From: Cladophialophora immunda
Taxonomy: Eukaryota > Ascomycota > Eurotiomycetes > Chaetothyriales > Herpotrichiellaceae
Assembly (NCBI RefSeq): GCF_000835495.1
Contig: NW_015622541.1
Coordinates: 8,122,001-8,186,000, forward strand
Direction: 5' to 3'
DNA length: 64,000 nucleotides
The position numbers were made by a program, and so were the translations under genes. Positions 22,818-32,667 of the stretch are shown here, one piece after another (position 1 is the stretch's first letter; each line of letters starts with the position of its first letter). The notes beneath the pieces are model-generated. The model worked only from the letters and a program-made list of their open reading frames with translations. It did no database searches and was not told where the DNA came from.

Positions 22818-23924
22818 CTACTCCGGCTGAGGTGTCCGCCCGCCAACGCCATCACGATAATCCTTCAACACCGAGGCCGGCGTTGCATCATACCCGACCT
22901 TCTTCATCCACTCACGTACGCTCTTCACCCGATCCGGCAGAATCTCGTCCAGAAGCTTATAATCCCTCGTTGTCAGTTCGTCCCGCCATGTATTCCAGAA
23001 GCCAGAGAAATTCTCGCGGAACGTGAATAGGGTGGGATCGTTACGGGTCGTGGAATGCCCGATCTTCATGTCCGGGTACGGAAAAATCGGAAGAGCAAAG
23101 TATTCGTCCAGCGTGACGTTCTTGTACACAGCCTGCTTGCCCGTCACGCATGTAAATGCTTTGACAAGGTCCGCCCATGCGATGTCCTCGGTTGCGACGT
23201 GCAAATCCAGTCCAATACTGCGGGATGGGTTGTCGAGTAGCCAGCGCGCATAGCGGCCGCAGTCGTCGAGGTAGATGAGTGGACACTTCGCGGCCCCCAA
23301 CGGTGCAGCAAATACCAATGTCCCAGGCTCCGAAGGGTGTGGGAATGGCCGCAGGACCTCACTCAGACCTTCCATGTATAGGCAGGAGGTCAGAACAGAC
23401 CATGCCATGCGCTCCGTTGGCTGCGCGGCGATGTAGTCGACGACTTTGCCTTTGCCGTCCAGATGGCCTGTCCGGTATTTTGGATCGAACCCGCCTAGCT
23501 TGCTTGCGTATTCAAGCCCAGCGTAGATGAAGTGCTTGACTTTGAACTCGCGCGCCAGCTCGTACAGTCGGATGCCCCAGTAGATCTCCTCTTTTTCGCC
23601 AATGGCGAATCCGTTCGTGTTGGCGAAGACGTAGTCTACACCTTCGAAAGCCTTGCGAAGATCAGGCTCGTAGTAACTGTTACCCTGTTGGATGGTTACG
23701 CCGGGGAGTTGTGATAGCTCGTGGGCTTCGCTGGAGGTCGCGTCGCGGGTGATGACGCGGGCGGAGTATTTCTGGTCGGCGACCATAGCTTTGAAAGAAG
23801 TGTATTAATACATGTTCTAGTGTTTTTGGATTGAAATTGGGGTAATATTTGTACCTTTGACCACGGGTATACCTTGGGCGCCTGTGCCGCCAACGATCAA
23901 GATGGTGCCTGACTGATTCGACAT
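22818..23924 (-). CDS. NmrA-like family NAD(P)-binding protein
   Basis: Two exons, complement(22818..23788, 23855..23924), encode 346 residues. The first exon carries a Rossmann dinucleotide-binding loop, ILIVGGTGAQGIPVVK, and the 66 bp intron follows directly. Further NmrA-like features are ARVITRDATSSEAHELSQ, the GVDYVFANTN segment, KHFIYAGLEYASKLGG and a C-terminal region with YFALPIFPYPDMK. Family members either sense NAD(P) to modulate GATA regulators, like NmrA itself, or act as atypical short-chain reductases in fungal metabolism. The active-site pattern does not settle which. It is a single gene with no obvious operon-like partner. Confidence 0.88.
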
Positions 23925-25073
23925 GTTTGGAACCAGTGAATGGTTTATCCGTGCTTGTGTGAGTGAAGGTTTAATTTTTCTCGCCCAGTAGATCGACTCG
24001 TGGTTTTATTCCAGGTTCGTCCCATGGTCTACGGCAAATCTGATCCTGAGCTGATGTCACATATCCTGACTCCAGCATTCGAGTCGGGCACAACCATCTC
24101 AAGCAGCAGTTGCCTGATGCGTAAGCTGTACGGTGGGATTCTTACAAATGCATAGTCTGCGAGTAATCGAGATACTTGAGTCGTACCAGATCGAGATGCC
24201 ATCGAGTTTTCGACGGAGACAGGAGTTCCTCCGCTGTGTTACTTGACCCCCTTGGGCGTGGCTCACCGCCTATGTGAGCGGCGTACTTCGCCTGCTGGAC
24301 GTAGTTTGAAGTTCTCGGGAGTGGAAACATGCTTTTGTCAATATCGGCATCCACTGCATCCATCATTTCGTGCCGCCGGCCATGCAACGTCTGCGTTTGA
24401 AGAGTCTTGATTGAGGTGATAATACATGCAGCCAAGAACTCTCCACTTCTCTGTCGTGTCTGGTACCAAGTGGTGCTTAACAGTGCGCCCGCAACTAATC
24501 CGCACCCCGGCCCTGGGGCCACGCCGCTTTTTGGCTAGATTGATGTTAGACACGCACCTTAAAGTGGTTTGGTATGCCTGGTTCCCTGGCTCTAACCTGC
24601 AAGAACGATTGCCGAGACGAGCTAGCCCGCACGCTACTCCGCTGCTTGGGCTCTCAATAGCTTTACCATGCACAGTAGTTGTTGCTTCTGAATCCAGCCG
24701 CAATGTTCGGACTCGCTGTTGAAGTGTTTCAGCTCTAAAAGCATTCCCGCATGCGCTCTCGCTTCGAACAGCAGGAATGTCCGTACCGGTATACGTCGGA
24801 TCTGCGTTACGATCAGCTTTTGCTTAGCAACAGGATGATTTTATGGCCGTAAACAAGTATCGCTCTGTGGCTGATGACCAACAGGAGCGTCATGCACAGA
24901 CGTCACATTCTCAACATACTTCCCACTGCGGTCTTTGGCCATGTTTGGACGCCATTAGAAATAGACCCAGGGATTCCACCAACACAGATTTTTGATGTCT
25001 CAATACCGCCATCCACCTCAGGCTATACAGTAATACTTCCCTTCAACCTTTTCTACCGTCCCAGCGCGCCAGA
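23925..25073. other. Gene-poor region with a possible coding relic
   Basis: About 1.15 kb lies between the NmrA-like start and the carbonic anhydrase relic. On the minus strand at 24142-24522 one frame has a protein-like stretch (KTRWHLDLVRLKYLDYSQ), but I recognise no family and see no start or splice structure. I do not call a gene. Confidence 0.3.
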
Positions 25074-26011
25074 ATGCTTTCCAAGCAAGTCCTCGAGATG
25101 CTAGCCCGCAACAGGTAAGTCCTTCTTCCCCGAACAGCAGTGGATCCACACTTCACGAAAAGTTAATCTGACGACCCCTGCTTCCGGAAGTTTGCCCAGA
25201 GCTATCAGGCACCGCCAGGCCTGTCACAGATGGCGGCAACTATGAGGTCGACCGGAACAGGCGTCGTGGTGCTCTCGTGCTCCGATCCACCCTTCAATCT
25301 ATATCAAATCTTGGGGATCGATGCAACCTTAAGTAAGAAGTCTGTCCCTTCGCCTAGCCGTACCCCATCAACGGGCGTTACGGCTCATGGAGACAATGTT
25401 GATCAATGGCCATAGAAGTTACCATGGTCTGCAACGCTGGCGGCAGAGCATTTGACGCCATTCGCACTTTATCAGTCTTACAGACCATCGGAAACCCGGG
25501 CACAATCATTGTTATGCATCACACCGGTAAGTTAGTAATCAGTCTGGTCTGCTTGGGGGTGATGTAGTCCTGCGTAACATGGGAGTGGTCCTTTCCCCGA
25601 GGGGCTCACTGCTAATAATAGGCTCCAAATTGTGGCCTCAGCTATTACCATGATTCAGATATCAAGAGGGCCCTGCTCGAGTTGAATCCCGAAGCTAATG
25701 AGCTAATTGAATCTTCCAAATTCGGGGAGATTACTACCGGGTCAGTATCCAACACTTTAGCCATATTCCGAATGTTGACATCTACCCGTAGGATGGATGA
25801 GAGTATTAGAGCTGATATCGCATTTCTGAAAGCATCTCCGCTGGTCAAGAACACCACTCAGATTGTTGGCCTGGCGTACGACATCGAAAGCGGGGTGCTG
25901 AGGGAAGTTGATGTCAAGGAAAATAGGCTCCGAATGAGCTTCTGGTACCTTATGCCTATATCTAACGAGGACCGTACCTTAAGCACCAAACACGGCGACA
26001 ACCATATGTGA
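25074..26011 (+). pseudogene. Beta-carbonic anhydrase relic
   Basis: The order of motifs is that of a fungal beta-carbonic anhydrase: a start at 25074, GTGVVVLSCSDPPFNLYQIL, then over an intact-looking intron (GTAAGA..ATAG) VTMVCNAGGRAFDAIRTL and NPGTIIVMHHT, then CGLSYYHDSDIKRALLEL and, after another intact intron, RADIAFLKASPLVKNTTQIV. Two key features are damaged. The Cys-x-Asp-x-Arg zinc/catalytic motif reads CSDPP, so the arginine is lost. Between HHT and CG, where the family has one residue (His-x2-Cys zinc ligands), no acceptor in the right phase exists; the usable alternatives frameshift or insert residues. The first intron's acceptor is also doubtful. The enzyme would interconvert CO2 and bicarbonate; this copy is probably inactive. 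Confidence 0.72.
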
Positions 26012-26739
26012 AAAGTCCGTGACTCGAATATGTGTCTTCGGACACCATCTCGTATTCCATCCTCAAGACCCACATGATTTTCAATAGAAATAGCGGAAAG
26101 TAACTCTCAACTTTCACTTGGCGAACCGAGATACTCTACTTCGGGGAGGCGAGTCTGCTGCGCTGCCCGAGTACGAACAGTAGTAGCAGCGGGGATCGAT
26201 ATCCCTTGAACAAGGATTCTCGCTCGTTCCCCTCGTGCGCCAACCCAGATAGGTCTTCCCATGCGTCTTGGCCTTTATATGCTCTATGTAGAGCGGCTAT
26301 GCTCGTTTCTCCTATGTTGGCCAATGCTGATGCTCTATGACAAGTGCTCCACGAGGATGTGTTGATCCGAGAGAGAAGGTCCCACATCGCAAACGGTGGT
26401 TACATTGCTAGTGCTCCTCTGCCGATGTCAGAATATGACTACTCCTGCCTCGAGAAAGAACAAATCGACTGCTACTAAACTAGGGCTAGTATATAATCAT
26501 GATGAGAGTCTTGATTTGCCGTCGATCGAGGCTACGCTGGGAATGTAGCTGTGACGAGCGTCTTGCAAAGTATCTCTGGATCCGAGGAGGGGTTTTCTTG
26601 CCTCCGATGGAAATTTGGATATAATCAATCTTCTCTATCAGTCATCTCGACAAGAGAGCCATTTTGAAAAGGTGTCTTGAAGTTATCTGCTGGTGATAGA
26701 GCTTCCTACGTATTCAGCAGCAGTTTCCAAAGTCGTGTG
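26012..26739. other. Intergenic region
   Basis: This 728 bp stretch lies between the carbonic anhydrase relic and the regulator-like gene at 26740. No gene, RNA or repeat was recognised. Confidence 0.45.
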
Positions 26740-27690
26740 ATGCATTCACCTCCATTTCTTTTCGTGAGCAGCTCACCTTCATCGTCAACGAGCCAGGAAG
26801 ATAGAAGTCGGCATAAGAGACTGGTTCAACGTCACGTCCAAATCCGCTCGATCATCTCTCGTGTCGCTGCATCAGAACCTCACAAGAGTCCAGCCTCTCC
26901 AAGTTTCATCTTCGCCCACGCTGAAAAACCATTGATGGCCGAGAAAAGCGAAGCTAGCCACAATGTAGAGAATCGACTAAGCACAGAAGCTAATGTTGCC
27001 CTGTTCCAAGAGAGTGTTCTAAAACCAGGCCAGTGCAAGACTGTCGCATGCGATGAATGCACGAAATTCAACGTCCAAGGCCAATGCAGCTTATTTCCAC
27101 CGCTGGCGGATTCATGCAACCCAAAGCCTCGTCATTCGATTTCTCAGCCATCTCCAATTGTTCTGGGCGATCAAGAGTACCAATATCTGCAATATTACCT
27201 GGCCGTGGCGCATGAAAGTCTGTTTTGTTCGGCGGGACTGGGTTTATCGGAACGAAGCGCACCTCTTCTGAAGAGTGCAGCGTTCATGGTGCAAGGTTGT
27301 CTAAGGAACGACCTTTTGATATACTCGTTGCTGGCAAACATGTCGACGATCCTGCCAAAAATAGAGCAGGAGTCTTCCGTACATAACAGTATCTACTACT
27401 GTTACAAGGCCATAGAAGCTCTAAGGCACCGGCTAGGGACTTCTATTCCACCTGACGAACTTGTCATTGTCAGCTTATGGAATCTAATCAGCGCAGAAGC
27501 TAATCGCGGCGACGTTGACGCTGCTCTTACCCACCTCAAAGGGGCCAGGGCGGTCTTTATTCACCTTCAGGAGTCTGGCAACCCTCCAGGCCCACCATAT
27601 GTTGCACTCATCCGAGCTTGCGGGTCACACGTCGCCGCGGCCTCGTTGTTGGGTAAACATGGCTCGACCAGTGCGGGGCGCTTTGGATGA
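26740..27690 (+). CDS. Fungal transcription-factor-like protein without zinc cluster, C-terminus uncertain
   Basis: A single open frame gives 316 residues from the ATG at 26740. The N-terminus FLFVSSSPSSSTSQEDRSRHK followed by RLVQRHVQ resembles the 'FV..SP......R+..VR+HV' start of a class of fungal regulators that carry a C-terminal TF domain but no N-terminal Zn2Cys6 cluster. Residues ~140-300 (YLQYYLAVAHESLF, LIYSLLANMSTI, YYCYKAIEALRHRLG, LVIVSLWNLISAE, ALTHLKGARAVFIHL) look like the helical fungal TF_2/DUF3468 domain. The frame ends soon after SLLGK, where relatives normally continue, so this is either truncated or has a missed 3' intron (a GTAAAC lies there). Function is regulatory by family only. 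Confidence 0.6.
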   Translation: MHSPPFLFVSSSPSSSTSQEDRSRHKRLVQRHVQIRSIISRVAASEPHKSPASPSFIFAHAEKPLMAEKSEASHNVENRLSTEANVALFQESVLKPGQCKTVACDECTKFNVQGQCSLFPPLADSCNPKPRHSISQPSPIVLGDQEYQYLQYYLAVAHESLFCSAGLGLSERSAPLLKSAAFMVQGCLRNDLLIYSLLANMSTILPKIEQESSVHNSIYYCYKAIEALRHRLGTSIPPDELVIVSLWNLISAEANRGDVDAALTHLKGARAVFIHLQESGNPPGPPYVALIRACGSHVAAASLLGKHGSTSAGRFG

Positions 27691-27847
27691 AATGTAGACG
27701 GCTGTTGAGAACTTAAAACATAGTAGCAACCGGTTGGGGCTCGATATAACAAGTCTGAGAATTTGAGGGACAGGATCTGACAGAAGCCATGCTCACTCCA
27801 TCTTTAACGAGTGTAAGGTCTGCAAATACTTTGCTGTAGATTTCGTA

Positions 27848-29479
27848 TCAATGATCACGAGTCTTCAGGATTACCCGCCGCAGTCTAGTGGGGTGCATAC
27901 CTGCGGCAAACCACCGTTTGCTGAAATTTGCGAGGATCTTGAAGAGAGAAGTGACTCTCTCTTTGCAGAATATCTCGTTGGTTCGCTTCCATGCTCGATA
28001 TTGGATCATGGCTGCTTGGTAAAGCGAAAGTGGTATGAGCGGCGACATGTTGCGAATGTCTATGCTTTCAGGGTCTGCAAACAAGTGTCTTGAGAAATCT
28101 ACCAGTCGAATCGCTGCCGACTCGATGCAGTCCAATATGCGAAGCTTTCCCAGGTCTTCGTCGTTGTATTGCTTCATGGCTGCGTCGTACAAGTTGAAAA
28201 GAGCGCTTCCCAAAGTCAGACGAGAACTCGGATCATCGAGGGCTGTTACCTTGTACATATCGCCAGGGCTGCGCAGTACTGGCCGTACTTGGAATCCTCT
28301 TCCATAAGTAGAGGCATGAAAGCTTTGAGCGTGCGTTCAAGCTGTAGCTCCTCACTTGCATGGAAATTTCGATCCGACGTTGGATCAAGTACATGTCTGA
28401 GGACGCGGCCCACAAGGTATGATATTTGGCATTCGCGCGCAAATTGACCCATTGTGATATCAGAGGAGGTACCTAAAGTATGATGAACCAAGGTAGGTAC
28501 CACATTCTCAGACCAGTTACCGTCATCGAACGGGAGCAGGACATCAGTTCTAGGATCCTCGGTCGCAAACAGAGCATCGTTGTTGCACAGGTTGATGAAT
28601 CTATAGTGTCAGATACGATGGAGCACCGGTCCAAGAGGCCTTGACTTTACCTGTCCAAGTTAAACACTGCCCACCACACCCGTCTTCGCTCTTCTTCATC
28701 GAGAGTATGTTGAGTCGTCACCGGGGTCGACCACTGGTTGTGGAGACCAAGGGTGCGTGCGGCTTGTGCACAGGCTGCGATAGAGATTGATGCGGCCGGA
28801 AACAAGCCATGTCCAATCTCGTAGAATACAATGAGAAGTCTGCACTGGCACATTTCCAGTGACAGATAGTCTGTTGCTTCAAGTAAACTGATAATGTTCT
28901 TCACAGTAATGTAGAGCGATGACTGCATATTCTGAGCCTGTAATGGCGGATGCTGCAAAATAAGACGCGTGCATAAACATAGGGCAGTAAAGTCGGCGGG
29001 TGTGCTTGTAAATGGGAATCCCAAAAGAAGGCGCTCCTGGAATCGGCGATTTGAAATGATTGGTAGGCGTTTCGACACGGTAGCGAAGTAGGATGTTGCG
29101 GTCGAACGCCATTCTTCAGGCGAAGCGACTACATGTCGTGCTTGATTGAGTACAAGGGCGTCGATTTCCGAGCGCCGGAAGGCCGACCCGAGTGACAATG
29201 AATCGCCAAAGATGAGCCTAGGGGCTTCTGGGCCGGGGACCGAGTGTGAGTCTGTCTGTGCACCAGTAAAGGAACCTGCTGAGTTGCTCTCCTCGTAAAC
29301 GCAAACACGGCCGGACCTAACAGACCGCAAAGGCTTAGCCTGCGCCGCACCAGGCGCATATCAGTCACAAACCTGACACAGGTGGTGCATGACGGGTAGC
29401 CTCTATCACATTTTCGTTTACGGACACTGCATGATGCACAGGCATTTGTAGAGAAGGATGGAGGTATAGCTGAAGTCAT
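27848..29479 (-). CDS. Zn(II)2Cys6 transcription factor with fungal-specific TF domain
   Basis: Four exons, complement(27848..28205, 28250..28600, 28651..29316, 29373..29479), encode 493 residues. The zinc cluster spans the first intron: CASCSVRKRKCDRGYPSC and TTC in exon 1, then VC in exon 2 (CX2CX6CX6CX2CX6C). The TF domain has ATSYFATVSKRLPIISNRRF, ARTLGLHNQWSTP and EEERRRVWWAVFNLDR/FINL, a strong family signature rebuilt over a 50 bp intron. The third intron (28206-28249, 44 bp, GTAACA..GGAAG) joins LAICT to SALFNLYD and removes an apparent frameshift. It is a nuclear regulator with unknown targets. It is convergent with the regulator-like gene at 26740. Confidence 0.87.
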
Positions 29480-30601
29480 GATACTCGATTGGATTGCGGT
29501 GGTGAGGGTCGAAGGACCGGGAAAGACTCAGGATTGCAACTTTAGCTGGGACTTCACCTGCAACTTGGCACAATCGTAAATTCGCCTAATACTTGGCAGA
29601 ATTTAGATACCAAAATCCTATAGATTGGTAAGCGTTCAAAATTTTAAGAAAATCTCGCAAACTAATCGTATTATTGCCTGTCCTATATACAGTAGGGAGC
29701 TAGCGATAATATTCCGAATAATAAATAAATTGTAACTGCACGGTAAATAGAGATGTTGCGGTAAAGCTGGATTAAGTCTATAGTTTATCACCAAAAAAAA
29801 TTTGGCTCACCCGTAAGAGCCCTAGGCCACTCCAATTTTTAAGGTACGTCAGTATCTTAATAATCTATAGTTTTGCAGCAATCGTCAGGAAACCCATCCA
29901 GCGAGCAATATTCTTCTATTCAGTCAATAGTAGAGTCTCCCCACTTACAGGTGAGCTTCGGGCTTGCGTATTGTAGGTAGTGATAACGGAGGAGCCCATT
30001 CTTTGAAGCCATCCTTCACAGCCAAATCTTTGGGGATCTCAGTCTAGAGGCTTTCTCTCGGAACGCGCTCTTTGCCAATCTCTACAATCTCTCCATTCGA
30101 AGTGGGAAAGGGGTAGGGGTTAGAAGAGGCCTGGTGACTTCACTTTCACAACCTTCATCACCGACACTATCGGCTATACATTTGGCCTCCATACGTATTA
30201 TCCTTCTACCAACCCATTTCTTGACGTGCACCTCCGACCAGGTGGATTTGGACGCGATTTGTGCTCAAAGGAACATAAACCATTGCCCAATCTTGATTTT
30301 CACGGTGATGGAGTTCCCCGATGTAGTAATCCTAGTATTTGGCCTTCCTGGCGTGGTTTGACACAAGCTTACAAGATGATGGAACCTCATTTTTCGACGC
30401 GGTCTAACGTTGTAAGCTGCGAGGATCAACCGCATTTGATATATCGAAGAACAAGGAATGTCGGATTCCAAAAAATTTCTTATAATTCCGTACTTAGTTC
30501 CGTGGATTTTTGTTTCTCGCGAATACTGTCCAGCTGAAACGCCGAATTCAAACTTCCGAGAAGAATTATATAACCCCGAGCAAGGATTCTAGCTATGTGA
30601 A
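29480..30601. promoter_or_regulatory. AT-rich divergent intergenic region
   Basis: About 1.1 kb lies between a Zn2Cys6 gene on the minus strand and a DHA1 transporter on the plus strand. The part at 29570-29900 is clearly AT-rich. The rest holds only short open frames without family features. Both promoters must be here. Confidence 0.45.
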
Positions 30602-32485
30602 ATGATGGTCGAATGTGAGAGTCCGCTCATTTCCTCCGTTCTACTCTTGGAGCTCGACATAAATCTTCCTGTGCTTCCTGTAGCTCTCATAATGCCCACC
30701 CCTCACGAACCCACTGCCTCCGTCGATGAAGTCCCACAACGAGTCACGGACTCCTTCCTACGCAAATCTAGAATCCGATCTCTTCTCGAGCTCACGCGCC
30801 TCGACGACGATGTATGTCGGCAGAATTACGCCGGTAGCGGCACAGTCGACGACCCCTACATTGTCGATTACTTGCGCGACGACCTCCAAGACGCCTTGAA
30901 TTTCTCCAAGGGACGGAAATGGGCCATTGCCATTTCCCAATCCCTTTGCACCTTTGCGGTGACCTTTGCCAGCTCGGTGTACGTCAGCGGCATCGCGGGC
31001 GTCATGCAGCGCTTTCACGTGTCTGAGGAGGTGGCCACACTGGGCTTGTCGCTCTTCGTGTTGGGGTTCGCTTTGGGACCATTGATCTGGGCGCCTCTGT
31101 CGGAGGTGTACGGGCGCAAGACTATCTTTGTGATTTCGTACACGGCGTACACGGCGTTTAGCGTGGCGGCGGCATGCGCGCCGAGCATCACAGCCTTGCT
31201 GGTTCTTCGCTTCTTTGCGAGCGCTTTTGGTTCATCGTCGATGACGAATACTGGGGGCGTTATTGCGGACATGTTCAGCAAGGCGGAGCGCGGACTCGCC
31301 ACGGGATTGTTCGTCACGGCGCCCTTTCTGGGGCCTGCCCTTGGTAGGTCGTCGATTTCCTTCTTCCATGTAACCTTTTTTGCCATTGTTGCTCTTGTAC
31401 ACTTGCTAATTCATTTCAATTCCTTTCAGGTCCCATTGCAGGTGATTTTCTTGACGAGACCCAGGGCTGGCGCTGGATTCTTGGATTGATTGCCATACTG
31501 GGTGGTGTGATCTGGATTGCCACAATGCTTGCCACCCGCGAAACATACGCGCCGTTCATTCTGCGATGTCGAGCCAAGTCCCTCTCTCGGATGATGGGGA
31601 AAGTATATGTATCCCGGCTCGATGCGGCGCAGACGCCCAAAACACTCTCGCAGGAGCTCTTGGTCTCTTTCACGCGCCCCTTGATCCTTCTGTTCCGCGA
31701 ACCCATTGTGTTGCTGACGTCAATGTACATCTCTATCGTCTACGGCACACTGTACATGTTCTTTGCTGGGATTCCCATCGTCTTCCAAGATGCCCGAGGC
31801 TGGAGCCAGGGCACCGCCGGACTTCTGTTTGTCGGCGTCGCTATTGGCGTCTGTCTTGCCACGCTTGCGGCCGGAGTGGACAACAAGCGCTACGTGCGCC
31901 TGTGCGCTGCAGTCGAGGCAGAGGGGTGCGCAGTCGAACCAGAAGCCAGACTAAGCACCGCCATGGCAGGCTCTATTGTCCTTCCGATTGGTCTCTTCCT
32001 GTTTGCGTGGACGACGTATCCGTCGGTGCATTGGATCGCGCCCATTATTGGCGCCACACTGTTTTCATGCGGTCTTGTCATGGTCTTCATCTCGCTGATG
32101 AGCTATTTGGTCGACTCTTGTATGTTTCAATCTTTACCCCGGAATCCTCTGCAAAATTGCACGTACTCACTTCTGTATAGATGTCGTCTATGCTGCCTCT
32201 GTGCTAGCGGCCAACTCAGTGCTTCGATCCTTGTTTGGCACCGCATTTCCGCTGTTTACGACCCAAATGTACGAGAATCTCGGAAATCAATGGGCGAGCT
32301 CCATTCCTGCATTCCTGGTGCTTGGATGCCTGCCTTTCCCGTTTCTATTCCACAAATACGGTCCGCAAATACGCTCCAGATGTAAGTATGCTTCCGAGGC
32401 GGCAAAGGTACTGGAAATGATGCGTCGTCGGCACGTTCTCGTCACCAGGGTCGAGCAAAATGAGCAAGGGAAGGAAGCTGAATAG
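30602..32485 (+). CDS. DHA1-type MFS multidrug/metabolite exporter
   Basis: Three exons, 30602..31343, 31430..32119 and 32181..32485, encode 578 residues; a second in-frame ATG at 30692 would give 548 and begins the better-looking cytosolic N-terminus. Twelve membrane segments are present. Family motifs are [20 protein letters not shown] and SEVYGRK (motif A region), [18 protein letters not shown] over the first intron, [45 protein letters not shown] and a tail with [20 protein letters not shown]. Such proton antiporters export drugs or secondary metabolites. It is the only intact DHA1 gene in the window; two others (20525-22159, 53891-55059) are broken. The regulator at 32668-35282 is convergent and may control it. 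Confidence 0.9.
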
Positions 32486-32667
32486 GTTGATTCAGCAGAG
32501 GCTGGTCCTGACAGTACTATCAGCGCTCCGCGATACGTAATAGGCCGTGCGGGTTTCAAAGATAGACGGAAACTATGTGAAATACAGATTTAATATCATG
32601 GTATATAATGGACACTGCCTCAGATAATGCATGTGCCTTAAGGGCGCCTGTTCTTGGAAAGCCAATG

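Noticed and set aside
24142..24703. Overlapping minus-strand open frames that look partly protein-like
   Set aside because: No start, splice sites or recognised family; a single short stretch is not enough to call a gene.
26740..27690. Calling this gene a Zn2Cys6 protein
   Set aside because: The CDECTKFNVQGQC segment does not fit a binuclear cluster, and the N-terminal RLVQRHV-type motif fits the cluster-less class better.
28206..28249. Apparent frameshift in the Zn2Cys6 gene at 27848-29479
   Set aside because: A short 44 bp intron restores LAICT/SALFNLYD with matching phase.
30226..30537. Plus-strand frame upstream of the DHA1 exporter
   Set aside because: No motif, AT-rich surroundings, and it does not splice sensibly into the transporter.
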